Counted from the stretch's first letter, positions 17,190-26,419 are shown. The stretch is 64,000 nt of DNA from DASSUW01 sp963844405 (GCA_963844405.1 CAWJNZ010000007.1:868001-932000); one strand, 5' to 3'. The notes: a model not told the origin generated them from the letters alone. Translations and numbers: made by a program.

Positions 17190-18280
17190 TGCGGATCCTC
17201 AGCGTCAGCGCGGCCATGGACACCGGCGGCGCGGAGCGGATGGCGATCGACCTCGCCCACGCGCTCACGGAGGCCGGGCACGACGTGGCGATCGCCGCCC
17301 CCGCGGGCGACCTCGACGCGGAGATCGCCGGCGGCGTCCGCCGCGTCACGTTCGCGGCCCACGGTCGCTCGCCGGCCCGCGCCGCGCTCTCCGGCGTGCG
17401 GCTCGCCCGCTTCGTGCGCGCCTTCCGCCCCGACGTCGTGCACGCCCACAACGTGAAGGCGACGGCGATCGCCGGCACCGCCGCGCGGCTCGGCCTCGCG
17501 GTCTCGCCGGTCGTGGCGACGTTCCACGGGGTCGTCGGAGCCGACGACCGGCCGGCCGCGCGCGTGCTGCGCCTCGCCGCCGTGACGGCGTGCGTCTCGG
17601 CCGAGCTGCGCGACCGGCTGGCCGCCGCCGGCTACCCGGCGGAGCGGATCCGGGTGATCCCCAACGCCGTCCCGATCCCGCCGCCGCTGCCGGCCGCCCG
17701 GCGCGCGGAGCTCGACCGCGAGCTCGACCTCGGGGCCGGGCCCGTCGTCGCCGTCGTCGGCCGGCTCGCCCCCGTCAAGGCGCCGCACCGGTTCCTCGAG
17801 GCGGCCGCGCTGGTGGCGGCCGCGGAGCCGGCGGCGCGCTTCCTCGTCGTCGGCGACGGGCCGCTGCGCGGTGAGCTCGAGCGTTCCGCCGGCGTCCTCG
17901 GCATCGCGCAGGCGACGCGATTCACCGGGCTCCGGCGGGACGCCCGCGAGCTGACCGCGCGCGCCGACGTGCTGGTCGTGCCGTCCGACTCCGAGGGCAT
18001 GTCGGTCGCCGCCCTCGAGGCGCTCGCGGCAGGCGTGCCGGTCGTCTCGACCGACGTGCCCGGCATGCGCGAGCTGCTCGGCGGCGGCGCGGGCATCGTG
18101 GCCGGCGGGTTCGACCCGCGGAGCCTGGCGGACGCCGTCCTGGCGCTGCTCGGCGATCCCGCGCGGCGGGCCGCGATGGGTGCGACCGGCCGCGAGCTCG
18201 CGGCAGGCCGCCACGGGCTGGCCGCGATGACGGACGCCTACGCGGCGCTCTTCGCGCAGGTCAGCGCGACCGCAGCGTGA
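17189..18280 (+). CDS. Glycosyltransferase family 4 protein
   Basis: 363 aa, GT-B fold. It shows MRILSVSAAMDTGGAERMA (acceptor-side glycine loop), DVVHAHNVKATAIAG, VIPNAVPIPPPLP, VVAVVGRLAPVKAPHRFLEA and the donor-binding DSEGMSVAALEALAAGVPVVSTDVPG. It shares one base with the previous stop. It is the last gene of the first plus-strand block and converges with the secreted hydrolase gene, overlapping it by 20 nt. Confidence 0.9.
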   Translation: MRILSVSAAMDTGGAERMAIDLAHALTEAGHDVAIAAPAGDLDAEIAGGVRRVTFAAHGRSPARAALSGVRLARFVRAFRPDVVHAHNVKATAIAGTAARLGLAVSPVVATFHGVVGADDRPAARVLRLAAVTACVSAELRDRLAAAGYPAERIRVIPNAVPIPPPLPAARRAELDRELDLGAGPVVAVVGRLAPVKAPHRFLEAAALVAAAEPAARFLVVGDGPLRGELERSAGVLGIAQATRFTGLRRDARELTARADVLVVPSDSEGMSVAALEALAAGVPVVSTDVPGMRELLGGGAGIVAGGFDPRSLADAVLALLGDPARRAAMGATGRELAAGRHGLAAMTDAYAALFAQVSATAA

Positions 18281-19745
18281 CGCGCCGCGGCGCGACCGCC
18301 GCCCGCGTGCCGGCCTGCCGCACGACGCGCAGGGCCAGCTTCCCGCGACGGGCGACGAGCCGGCGGCCGTAGGCGTTGAGCGGCACGGCGATGCGCGTCG
18401 TGCGGCCGGCGCCGACCGTGACGGTACGGCGGCCCAGCGTCCGCGCGCTGTCCTGCGCGCGCAGCAGCAGGCTCTCGCGGCAGTCGCGCTTCCCGCGGCA
18501 CTTGACGCGGACCTTGACCGAGTCCGTGGGGTCCGTGGGAGTCGGCGTCGGGGTCGGAGTCGGAGTCGGGGTCGGCGTGGGAGCCGCAGCGCCGTCGCGG
18601 GTCAGCACCAGCGCCGAGCCCGACGGCATCGTGGCGCCGGTCGCCGCGCTGAGGCCGGAGCCGCTGTAGCTGCCGCCGAAGGACACCGTGACCGCCGCCG
18701 TCGTCGGGTTGACGATGACCAGGCCGTTCGAGAACGCCCGCCGGTGCACGCCGCTCGCGTCCTGCGTGTAAGGGCCGGCCGGCTCGCCGATGGGGAGCTC
18801 GTACTCGGGGAACCAGGTCTCGTTGGTGTAGTCGCCGTGGAGCGCGAAGACGCTGCGCCCGTTGGCGGCGAGCAGCATCGTCGCCCAGCCGTAGCGCGCG
18901 GCCCGGGCGTCGGTGTTCACGGAGTGCGTGACGCCGAGGAAGAACTTGCCCTTGCTCTCGGCGAGCGCGATCTCGCCGAGCTGGCGCTTCCACTCGTCGC
19001 CGACGATGTAGCCGACGTCCGCGGTGGTGTCCCCCCACTTGCCGAACATCTCGTCCATCGCGCCGGAAACATGATCGAGCCAGCCGTCCATGACGGGGCG
19101 GTACGCGCGCCACGAGCCGAAGTTCGGGACCACGAGCTTCCCGCGGGCCATGATGCGCGGGCCGATGGCGGCCAGCGCGGACCCGGTGGCGGAGCCGTAG
19201 GCCGCGTCGGACGGGTACTTCGCCACCCGCGCGACGTCGTAGTGGTAGCGGATCGTCGGGTTGGTGTCGTCGACGAACACGCCGTCCCAGGGGCCGGCCT
19301 CGAGCCGCGCGATCACCGCGTCGCCCCAGGCGCGCTGGTAGCCGGCGTCGCCGATGTCGGCCGCCCAGACCCACGAGTACGAGTTGAACGTGAAGCGCTG
19401 GCCGTCGGTGTTGAGCAGGTACCACTCCGGGTGGGCGGCGGCGTCCTGGGTGACGATGCCGGTCGAGGCGTTGCCCCACTGGTCGCGCGCCATCATCCCC
19501 GAGAGGTTCTGGTAGAGCAGGACCTTCAGCGCGGGGTTCGCGGCCTTGAGCTGCTGAGCGCGTGTCCGCTCCCACCCGTGCAGGATCACGAACTGCCGGC
19601 GCGCGGCCGTCATGCTGAAGTCGGCGGTCGCGGAGGCGGAGGAGATCGCCACGCGCAGGTGCCCCGCCACGCCGGCGGCCTTCGCTTGTGCCGGCATGAC
19701 CATCACGAGCGCGATGGCCAGCGCGGCTCGGAACCCGTTGCGCAC
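18261..19745 (-). CDS. Secreted putative glycoside hydrolase (GHL15-like) under c-di-GMP riboswitch
   Basis: 494 aa. A signal peptide (residues 1-23, ending QAKAAG) is followed by a TIM-barrel-like domain with FVILHGWERTRAQQLKAANP, LLYQNLSGM, DGVFVDDTNPTIRYHY and EMFGKWGD. This resembles the hypothetical glycosyl hydrolase family 15 group, with D and E candidates for catalysis. A Pro-Thr repeat linker (about 393-412) leads to a basic beta-type C-terminal domain. The start is GTG 19745, with AAGGAGG 9 nt upstream. A cyclic-di-GMP-I riboswitch lies directly ahead. It probably trims the extracellular polysaccharide made by this locus (inference). Confidence 0.8.
   Translation of the reverse strand: MRNGFRAALAIALVMVMPAQAKAAGVAGHLRVAISSASATADFSMTAARRQFVILHGWERTRAQQLKAANPALKVLLYQNLSGMMARDQWGNASTGIVTQDAAAHPEWYLLNTDGQRFTFNSYSWVWAADIGDAGYQRAWGDAVIARLEAGPWDGVFVDDTNPTIRYHYDVARVAKYPSDAAYGSATGSALAAIGPRIMARGKLVVPNFGSWRAYRPVMDGWLDHVSGAMDEMFGKWGDTTADVGYIVGDEWKRQLGEIALAESKGKFFLGVTHSVNTDARAARYGWATMLLAANGRSVFALHGDYTNETWFPEYELPIGEPAGPYTQDASGVHRRAFSNGLVIVNPTTAAVTVSFGGSYSGSGLSAATGATMPSGSALVLTRDGAAAPTPTPTPTPTPTPTPTDPTDSVKVRVKCRGKRDCRESLLLRAQDSARTLGRRTVTVGAGRTTRIAVPLNAYGRRLVARRGKLALRVVRQAGTRAAVAPRRVTLRSR
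18541..18579 (-). repeat. GTCGGN hexamer repeat encoding a Pro-Thr linker
   Basis: About six imperfect copies of GTCGG(C/G/A) on the plus strand encode the alternating Pro-Thr linker of the secreted hydrolase. It is in frame, so changes in copy number would only alter linker length. Confidence 0.8.
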
Positions 19746-19756
19746 TGCGGTGCCTC

Positions 19757-19837
19757 CTTCGGCGGCCCGGCTGACCTCGTCCGCGGTCCCGTGGCTTTGC
19801 GTCCCCGCCTCGCGACGGGTTTGCCTTTGTCGGTGAG
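19757..19837 (-). promoter_or_regulatory. Cyclic di-GMP-I (GEMM) riboswitch
   Basis: Read on the minus strand, this leader contains AAAGGCAAACC, a P1b-like stem CCCGTC-GCGA-GGCGGG closed by a GNRA tetraloop, GGACGCAAAGCC and a second stem. These are the conserved core elements of the class-I c-di-GMP aptamer in the right order. The Shine-Dalgarno AAGGAGG of the downstream hydrolase gene begins right at the aptamer's 3' end, suggesting control of translation. A GGAGCGC/GCGCTCC hairpin lies 5' of it (19838-19853). Confidence 0.88.
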
Positions 19838-19908
19838 GAGCGCCCGCGCTCCTTGACTCGTTATCGGCAGGCGGCCGGCCGTCTGTAGCCCCGGCTTATG
19901 CTGCGGGC

Positions 19909-20838
19909 ATGGTCACCGTGGTGATCCCGACGCGTGACCGCGCCGACCTGCTGCGCCGCACGCTCGCGACCGTCGCCGCCCAGCAGCCGGCACCTCGCGT
20001 CGTCGTGGTCGACGACGGGTCGGCCGATCACACGGGCGAGGTCCTGGCCGCCCACGACGTCATCGTCGTGCGCAACGACGGCCCCGCGTGGGGTGCCGCC
20101 CGCGCGCGCAACGCCGGGCTCGGGCGCGTGGAGACCGAGCTCGTCGCCTTCGTGGACTCCGACGACCTGCTGTGCCCGGACGCGCTCGCGGCGCTCCGCG
20201 CCGCGCTCGACGCCGACCCGGAGGCGCCGTTCGCCTACGGCTCCGGGCTCGCCGCCGCCGAGACGCCCGCAGGGTGGGTGCCCGAGGGTCTGATCGCGCC
20301 GCTGCGCAGCGAGCTGCGCGACCCCGCCGCGTCGCTGTACGTGCGCAACTACGTGCCGTCGTCCGGCGCGCTCATCCGCGTCCGGCGCGTGCGCGAGGTG
20401 GGCGGGTTCGACGGCACGCTGACCTACAGCGAGGACCACGACCTCTGGCTGCGCCTGGCCGTGCTCGGCGCTCCCGTCCACGTGCGGGATGTCGTCGTCG
20501 TCCATCGCCGGCACCCCGGCAACCGCCATGACGTGGTCCGCGCGAGCGCCGACGAGGCGGCGATCGCGTCACGCGTCGCCGCCGACGGCGGCACCCGCGC
20601 CGCACGGGCCGGCACGAGGCTCGCCGAGCAGGCGCTCGAGGAGCTCAAGGCCGGCCGGCCGCTCGGCGCCGCCGCGGCCTGGCGGCGGCTCGCCGCCGGA
20701 CACCCGCCGCTCGCGGTCGCGCGCGCCGCGGGCCGCCACCTGCGCCGCCGCCGGGCCGCCGGGCGGCTCGGGAGCCGCGTGCTCGACGAGCGCCCCGACC
20801 TCCGCCGGTTCCTCGATCAGGCGGCCCAGCGCGCGTAG
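19909..20838 (+). CDS. Glycosyltransferase family 2
   Basis: 309-aa GT-A-type transferase. It begins MVTVVIPTRDRADLLRRTL, with VVVDDGSADHTGE and the metal-binding FVDSDD. Acceptor-side motifs are REVGGFDGTLTYSEDHDLWLRLA. The C-terminal 90 residues are an Arg/Ala-rich helical tail of unknown role. It is transcribed away from the riboswitch-hydrolase unit and converges with the following transferase gene (22-nt overlap). Confidence 0.9.
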   Translation: MVTVVIPTRDRADLLRRTLATVAAQQPAPRVVVVDDGSADHTGEVLAAHDVIVVRNDGPAWGAARARNAGLGRVETELVAFVDSDDLLCPDALAALRAALDADPEAPFAYGSGLAAAETPAGWVPEGLIAPLRSELRDPAASLYVRNYVPSSGALIRVRRVREVGGFDGTLTYSEDHDLWLRLAVLGAPVHVRDVVVVHRRHPGNRHDVVRASADEAAIASRVAADGGTRAARAGTRLAEQALEELKAGRPLGAAAAWRRLAAGHPPLAVARAAGRHLRRRRAAGRLGSRVLDERPDLRRFLDQAAQRA

Positions 20839-21995
20839 AGCTCGGCGGCGGGAGCCGTCACGCGCGACCAGCGGTACCCGTCGGCGAGCCGGCGGCCGGA
20901 GGCGGCGAGCGCGGCGGCCCGATCGCCGTCGCCGAGCAGCGCCGCCGCCGCGTCGGCGAGGTCGGCCGGCCGTGCGGCGACGAGCCCCTCGCGGTCGGGG
21001 CGGAAGCCCACGCCCGCCACGCCGAGCGGCGTGCCGACGACCGGGCGTGCCGCGGCCAGCGCCTCGAGCACCTTGAGCCGCGTGCCGCCGCCCTGCCAGA
21101 TCGGGACGATCGCGAGCCGGCTCGCGGCCAGCTCGGCCGTGATGTCCTCGACCAGCCCCGCGGCGCGTGCGCGCGGGGTCGCGTCCAGCTCGCGCGCCAG
21201 CGCGGCGTCCAGGCCGGGCCCGACCACGCGCAGCTCGGCCCCGGGCCGCGCGGCCGCGAGGCGTGGCCAGCCCTCGCGCAGGAACCGGCGCAGGCCATGG
21301 CCGTTCGGGGCGTACGAGAGGTCGCCGAAGAACAGCACGCGCTCGCCGGCGGGCAGCTCCGGCGAGATCGCGAACAGCTCGTCGTCGACGCCGTTCGGCA
21401 CGTGCAGCACCCGCCCGCCGAGGCGCTCGCAGGCGGCGGCGTCGTGCTCGGACACGCACAGGACCGCGTCGGCGGCCGGGACGGCGCGCCGCTCGGTCGC
21501 CCGCATCGAGCGGACGCGGTTCCAGGCGGCCGGCCACGCCGGAGTGAGCGGCCGCTCGCCGCGCGCGACGCCGGCGAGCAGCTCGGAGTCGACGTTGTGC
21601 AGGCTGAGCACCCAGGGCCGCGCCGGGTGGCTCTGCACGTAGTAGCTCGACATCGCGTGCTCGGCCTGCACGAACGCGGGTCCGCCGGCCGGCAGCTCGC
21701 GGAGCCGCCGCGCGACGCTGCGCAGGTACGGGCTCGGCCGGCGGGCGAGGTGCTGGCGCGCTCGATCGCGGAGCCCCTGCGGCGGCTCGTCCAGCACGTC
21801 GACGGCCCAGCCGCGCTCCCGCAGCGCCGGCGCGGCGGCCGCGCCGGCGGCGTCCGCCGTGACGAGGTGCGGGGTCACCCCGGCGCCTGCCATCGCCTCC
21901 AGCAGCCGCAGCGTGCGCTTGCGCGCGCCGGTGACCGGCGGGTGTGGCAGGACCGGGCAGATGATGACCGCGCTCGCCGTCACGGTTGCCATCAT
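20817..21995 (-). CDS. Glycosyltransferase (GT4/GT1-like)
   Basis: 392-aa GT-B protein. N-terminal VIICPVLPHPPVTGARKRTLRLLEAM is the pattern of transferases with sugar-chain acceptors. LSLHNVDSELLAGVA and VLHVPNGVDDELFA follow. The donor region VPIWQGGGTRLKVLEALAAARPVVGTPLG is typical of the family. It is on the minus strand between plus-strand genes, divergent from the flippase with an 8-bp gap (ATG 21995 against ATG 22004). Confidence 0.88.
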   Translation of the reverse strand: MMATVTASAVIICPVLPHPPVTGARKRTLRLLEAMAGAGVTPHLVTADAAGAAAAPALRERGWAVDVLDEPPQGLRDRARQHLARRPSPYLRSVARRLRELPAGGPAFVQAEHAMSSYYVQSHPARPWVLSLHNVDSELLAGVARGERPLTPAWPAAWNRVRSMRATERRAVPAADAVLCVSEHDAAACERLGGRVLHVPNGVDDELFAISPELPAGERVLFFGDLSYAPNGHGLRRFLREGWPRLAAARPGAELRVVGPGLDAALARELDATPRARAAGLVEDITAELAASRLAIVPIWQGGGTRLKVLEALAAARPVVGTPLGVAGVGFRPDREGLVAARPADLADAAAALLGDGDRAAALAASGRRLADGYRWSRVTAPAAELYARWAA

Positions 21996-22003
21996 GGCCG
22001 TCC

Positions 22004-23539
22004 ATGACGCCTGCGGCCGACGCGGCGGCGCAGACCACGGGCGCCACGGTGATGCGAGGCGGGGCGTGGACGGCCGCGAGCCACGTCCTCCCGCAGCTCT
22101 ACGCGGTCGCGGTGTCGATCGCCGCCGCGCGGTTCCTGGGACCGTCGGACTTCGGCCGCCAGAGCTTCATCGCCTTCGTGGCGCTGTCCGCGCACCTCGT
22201 CCTCACGAGCGGCATCGCGCTGGCGCTGATGCGCTCCGTCGCCGAGGCGCTCGGCCGGCAGCGGCCCGACGAGGCGCGCGGCCTGATCGCCTGGGCGTGG
22301 CGGATCCAGTCGCTCGCGGCGGTGCTCGGCGGCGGCCTCCTCGTCGCCCTCGCCGCGTTCGGCGCGACGCCCGAGGCGGCCTGGGCGCTGGCCGGCGCGT
22401 TCACGCTGTTCGCGATCCTGCAGAGCGTTCCGAACGCGGTGCTGCTCGGTACGCAGCGCTTCCGCAGCGCGGCGCTCGTCGGGCTCGTGACCGGCGCCGT
22501 CATGGTGCCCGCCACGGTCGCCGTGCTCGCGGCCGGCGGAGGGATCGTCGGCATCTTCGCCGTCGAGGCCGTCGTGGCGAGCGTGAACCTGGGCTGGACG
22601 TACCTGCTCGCGCGCCGGACCATGCGCGGCCTCACGCGGTCGCTGACGACCGTGCCCGAGCTGCGCCGGGCGGCGACGCGGTTCGCCGGCTGGACGACGG
22701 CGAGCGCACTGGTCTCGCTGATCGTCTGGCGGCGCTCGGAGTTCTTGTTCCTCGCGCACTACTCCAGCGACGTGCAGATCGGCCTGTACTCGATCGCGTT
22801 CGCGACCACGACCGCGCTCGCGGCGCTGCCCGATCGGCTCGCCAGCGTGCTCGTCCCGGCGTTCGCGACGCTGCGCGGCGCCGACGCCGGCGAACGGATC
22901 CGGTCCGGCTTCGGGCGGGCGCTGCGGCTGCTCGTGATCGTCGCCCTCCCCGTCACCGCCGGCACGCTCGCGGTCGGGCCGGAGCTGCTGCGCGTGATCT
23001 ACGGCGACGCTTACGGCGACGCCGGCGCGGTGCTCCTCATCCTGGTGCCGGCGTTGCCGTTCGTCGCCGTCTCGAGCATCTCGTCGTCGCTGATGTCGGG
23101 CCACGACGACGCGCGGACCCCGTTGCTCGCCGGTGCCTTCGCGGCGGTCGTGAACCTCGGGCTGGCGTTCGTCCTGATCCCCGCGTACGACGCCGTCGGC
23201 GCGGCGCTCGCGAACGCCGGAGCGCAGGTGGCGGCGACGGTCGCGCTCTACGCGGGCGCGCGCCGCATCAGCGGGAAGGTCGACTGGCGCCCAGGGTCGC
23301 TCGCGCGATCGGCGCTCGCCTCGGCCGGCTGCGGCGTCGCCGCCTGGGGCGCGCTCGAGCTCGTCGGAGGCGGTGCCGGTGGCGTCGCGCTTGCGATCGT
23401 GACGGGCACGCTCGTGTTCGCCGCGCTGGCGCTCGGGCTGCGGATCCTGTCCGCCGACGACGCGGCGTGGCTCGACGGTCACCTCGGCCACCACCTCGGC
23501 GGGCGCCTCGGCGCCCTCGCGCGGCGGGTGGCGACGTGA
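22004..23539 (+). CDS. Oligosaccharide flippase (Wzx-like, MOP superfamily)
   Basis: 511 aa with 12-14 predicted membrane helices. It begins with the family-like GATVMRGGAWTAASHVLPQLYAVAVS and has AARFLGPSDFGRQSF near the N-terminus. It would move undecaprenyl-linked repeat units across the membrane for polymerisation. ATG 22004 is preferred over an in-frame TTG at 21986, which would overlap the divergent gene. The stop overlaps the next GTG (GTGA). Confidence 0.88.
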   Translation: MTPAADAAAQTTGATVMRGGAWTAASHVLPQLYAVAVSIAAARFLGPSDFGRQSFIAFVALSAHLVLTSGIALALMRSVAEALGRQRPDEARGLIAWAWRIQSLAAVLGGGLLVALAAFGATPEAAWALAGAFTLFAILQSVPNAVLLGTQRFRSAALVGLVTGAVMVPATVAVLAAGGGIVGIFAVEAVVASVNLGWTYLLARRTMRGLTRSLTTVPELRRAATRFAGWTTASALVSLIVWRRSEFLFLAHYSSDVQIGLYSIAFATTTALAALPDRLASVLVPAFATLRGADAGERIRSGFGRALRLLVIVALPVTAGTLAVGPELLRVIYGDAYGDAGAVLLILVPALPFVAVSSISSSLMSGHDDARTPLLAGAFAAVVNLGLAFVLIPAYDAVGAALANAGAQVAATVALYAGARRISGKVDWRPGSLARSALASAGCGVAAWGALELVGGGAGGVALAIVTGTLVFAALALGLRILSADDAAWLDGHLGHHLGGRLGALARRVAT

Positions 23540-24603
23540 TCCGCCTCGTCACCTACACCGACTCGCCGATCCTCGGCGGGGCCGAGCGGGGGCTGGCCGG
23601 GCTGCTCGCCGAGCTCTCCGATCACGTCGAGGTGACGGTGATCGGCGACGATCGGACCGTCGTGCGCGCGCTCGCGGAGCGCCGGCCGGGCACCCGCTAC
23701 GCCGTCGTACCGGCGATCCGCGACAAGTTCGACGTGCGGGGCATGGCGCGGTTCGCGCGCGTGCTGGCGGCGGCGCGGCCGCATCTGCTGCAGATCACCC
23801 TCGCGACGCCGTGGAAGTGCCGCCACGAGACGTTCGTGGGCGTGCTGATGCCGGGCGTGCGCACGATCCTGGTCGAGAACCTGCCGTTCCCGACCGACAA
23901 CGCCCAGGTCCGCCGCGTGAAGCGCGCGCTCGCCCGGCGGGTCGACGCGCACGTCGCCGTCGGCGTGCGCGCCGCGCGCGAGGTCGAGGAGCAGATCGGG
24001 CTGGCGACCGGCTCGATCCGCACGATCGAGCTCGCGGTCGAGGAGTTCCGGGCGGCCCGTGACGAGGCGCCCCGCTCCCGCCCGCTGATCGGCACCACCG
24101 CGCGGCTCGACCGCCAGAAGGGGCTCGACGTGCTGCTCCGGGCGCTGCCCGAGCTCCCCGGCGTCGACGTCGAGATCGTCGGCGACGGGCCCGAACGGGC
24201 GGCGCTCGAGCGCCTCGCCGTCGCCGCCGGCGTGGCCGACCGCGTCGTGTTCGCCGGCTGGTCCGAGCGGGCGCGGGATTGGCTCGGACGCTGGGACGCG
24301 TTCGTGCTCCCGTCGCGGTACGAGGGCCTGCCGCTGGCGATCCTCGACGCGATGCTCGCGCAGCTGCCGATCGTCGCCGCCGACGTCGGCAGCGTTCGCG
24401 AGGCGGTCGTCGATGGCGAGACCGGCCTGCTCGTCCCGCCCGAGGACCCCGCCGCGCTCGCCGCTGCGCTGCGGCGCGTGCTCGAGCACCGCGACCTCGC
24501 CGAGCGCCTCGGGCGCCGCGCGCGCGCCGTCGCCCTCGAACGCTTCACGGCGCGCGCGATGGCGCGCCGTTACGAGGCGCTGTACGCCGAGCTCCTCACG
24601 TAG
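23536..24603 (+). CDS. Glycosyltransferase family 4 protein
   Basis: 355 aa. It shows VIRLVTYTDSPILGGAERGLAGLL at the start, LIGTTARLDRQKGLDVLLRALPEL in the hinge, and the donor site PSRYEGLPLAILDAMLAQLPIVAADVGSVREAV. The GTG start overlaps the flippase stop by 4 nt. It is probably one of the repeat-unit transferases; sugar specificity is unknown. Confidence 0.9.
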   Translation: MIRLVTYTDSPILGGAERGLAGLLAELSDHVEVTVIGDDRTVVRALAERRPGTRYAVVPAIRDKFDVRGMARFARVLAAARPHLLQITLATPWKCRHETFVGVLMPGVRTILVENLPFPTDNAQVRRVKRALARRVDAHVAVGVRAAREVEEQIGLATGSIRTIELAVEEFRAARDEAPRSRPLIGTTARLDRQKGLDVLLRALPELPGVDVEIVGDGPERAALERLAVAAGVADRVVFAGWSERARDWLGRWDAFVLPSRYEGLPLAILDAMLAQLPIVAADVGSVREAVVDGETGLLVPPEDPAALAAALRRVLEHRDLAERLGRRARAVALERFTARAMARRYEALYAELLT

Positions 24604-24614
24604 ATTCCTCGCCC

Positions 24615-25367
24615 ATGCCGATCGAGTCCCTCCGCCGCGACCGCCTGCGAGGCGAAGCCGAGCGGATGCTACGCGATCAGACCCCTGCCCGGCGCATGCG
24701 GACCCAGCTCGCCGCCGAGCGGCTCGCCGCGTGGGGCAGCGACCGCGCGGTCCGGTTCCTCGACGCCGGGTGCGACGTCGGCCTGCTCTCGGTGGCGATG
24801 GCCCGGCGCTGCCCGCAGTGGACGATCGAGGCGGTCGACGTCAACGACGAGATGCTCGCGATGGGGCGCGCGTGGGCGGCCGAGCAGGGGCTCGAGCGGA
24901 TCGACTTCCGCCACGCCGACGTCACGTCCGATCTGCCGGCCGCCGGCTACGACGCCGTCGCCGCGCTCGAGTGCCTGACCGTCATCCCGGACCTCGACGG
25001 AGCGCTCGCGGGGCTGGCCGGTGCGCTGCGGCCGGGCGGCCTGTTCATCGCCCATGTGCCGGATGCCGGCTGGGAGCCCGCGCTGCCGGGCAGCCCGGAC
25101 GAGTGGCCGACGGCGGTCCGCCACGGCTTCCGTCCCGAGGAGCTCGCCGAGCTGCTCGACGACCACGGCCTGCGCGTCACGTGGACGCAGGCGACGATGC
25201 GCACCCCGCTGCAGGCGGCGCAGGAGCTGCGCGACCGGATCAAGACCGCGCCGACGCGCGTGCGGCTCTCCGCGCACCCCGGTCTCACGGCGGCGGTCTG
25301 GCTCGAGCGGCGCGGGCTCGCGTTCGGGCCGGCACGCGGACTCTACGTCGAGGCCGTCCGGCGGTGA
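24615..25367 (+). CDS. Class I SAM-dependent methyltransferase
   Basis: 250 aa with a Rossmann methyltransferase fold. Motif I is FLDAGCDVGLLSVAM (about residues 48-62; the usual GCGTG is GCDVG here), followed by EAVDVNDEMLAMGRAW, FRHADVTSDLP and the late motif ALRPGGLFIAHVPDAG. The neighbourhood suggests methylation of a sugar or lipid-linked glycan. It sits between two transferase genes and overlaps the next one by 4 nt (GTGA). Confidence 0.85.
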   Translation: MPIESLRRDRLRGEAERMLRDQTPARRMRTQLAAERLAAWGSDRAVRFLDAGCDVGLLSVAMARRCPQWTIEAVDVNDEMLAMGRAWAAEQGLERIDFRHADVTSDLPAAGYDAVAALECLTVIPDLDGALAGLAGALRPGGLFIAHVPDAGWEPALPGSPDEWPTAVRHGFRPEELAELLDDHGLRVTWTQATMRTPLQAAQELRDRIKTAPTRVRLSAHPGLTAAVWLERRGLAFGPARGLYVEAVRR

Positions 25368-26419
25368 CCGGCCGCTGGCCGCTGGCGGCGCCGCCGCCCC
25401 CGGCCGGAGCGCAGCCGGGCGCGCCGCCGAGCCTGTCGGTGGTCATCCCGGTCCACCAGGCCGCCGGCGTGGTCGCCGACGCGGTCGCCTCGGCACTGGG
25501 GCAGACGCTGCCGCCGCTCGAGGTGATCGTCTGCGACGACGGCTCGACCGACGACCCGGCGAGCGCCCTCGCGCCGTTCGCCGAGCGGATCACCCTCCTC
25601 CGTCAGGAGAACCGCGGCGAGGCGGGGGCCAAGAACGCCGCTGCGCGGGCGGCTTCCGGCGACTACGTGGCGATCCTCGACGCCGACGACCTGTTCGCGC
25701 CCGAGCGGCTCGAGGCGATGGCGACCTGCCTCGCCGAGCGGCCCGACCTCGACATCCTGACCACCGACGCGTGGATCGAGCTCGACGGCCGGCGCGTCCG
25801 CCGCGTCTACGAGCACGGGTTCGCGTTCCCGGTCACGAGCCAGCGGACCGAGATCCTGCGCGGCAACTTCGTCTTCGGGCTGTGCGCGGTCCGGCGGAGC
25901 CGGCTGCTCGAGGCGGGCGGGTTCGACGAGACGATCCGTCACGCCACCGACTGGGATCGCTGGCTGCGGCTGGTGCTGGACGGCTCGGCCGTCGGCTGCG
26001 TCGAGGCTCCGCTCGCGACCTACCGGCTCCAGCGCGGCAGCCTGTCGTCGCAGCGGGCGCGGATGCTCGCCGGCCGCGTGCAGACGCTCGAGAAGGCCGC
26101 GCGGCGCTCGGACCTCGCGCCCGCGGAGCGAGCGGCGGTCGCCGCCTCGCTGCGCGACCACCGGAGCCGGCTGGCTGTGGCCCGGGCGCGCGAGGCGCTC
26201 CTGGCCGGCGAGCCTCAGGCCCGGCGGCTCGCGCTCGCCGGCGCCGTCTCGGCCGGGCAGCCGGCGGCGACGCGGGTCAAGCTGGCGGCGGCCGCTTTGG
26301 CTCCGCGTGCGGTCGGCCGGGCCCTGCGGGGGCGGCCGGTGGAGACGACGGCCGGGCTCCTCGTGGCGCCCGCCGGAGCAGGCGACGCTCCCAGCGAACC
26401 GGGAGCAGCTCGCCGGTGA
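25364..26419 (+). CDS. Glycosyltransferase family 2
   Basis: 351 aa. After a Pro-rich leader the GT-A domain begins LSVVIPVHQAAGVVADAVASAL, with VIVCDDGSTDDPA, the DXD-type ILDADDLFAPERLEAM and acceptor motifs GGFDETIRHATDWDRWLRLV. The C-terminal 130 residues are helical and Ala/Arg-rich. The GTG start overlaps the methyltransferase stop. The last 143 bp overlap the convergent deacetylase gene. Confidence 0.88.
   Translation: MTGRWPLAAPPPPAGAQPGAPPSLSVVIPVHQAAGVVADAVASALGQTLPPLEVIVCDDGSTDDPASALAPFAERITLLRQENRGEAGAKNAAARAASGDYVAILDADDLFAPERLEAMATCLAERPDLDILTTDAWIELDGRRVRRVYEHGFAFPVTSQRTEILRGNFVFGLCAVRRSRLLEAGGFDETIRHATDWDRWLRLVLDGSAVGCVEAPLATYRLQRGSLSSQRARMLAGRVQTLEKAARRSDLAPAERAAVAASLRDHRSRLAVARAREALLAGEPQARRLALAGAVSAGQPAATRVKLAAAALAPRAVGRALRGRPVETTAGLLVAPAGAGDAPSEPGAARR

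Noticed and set aside
18541..18579. Hexamer repeat as a phase-variation tract
   Set aside because: Hexamers keep the reading frame; the repeat simply encodes a Pro-Thr linker.
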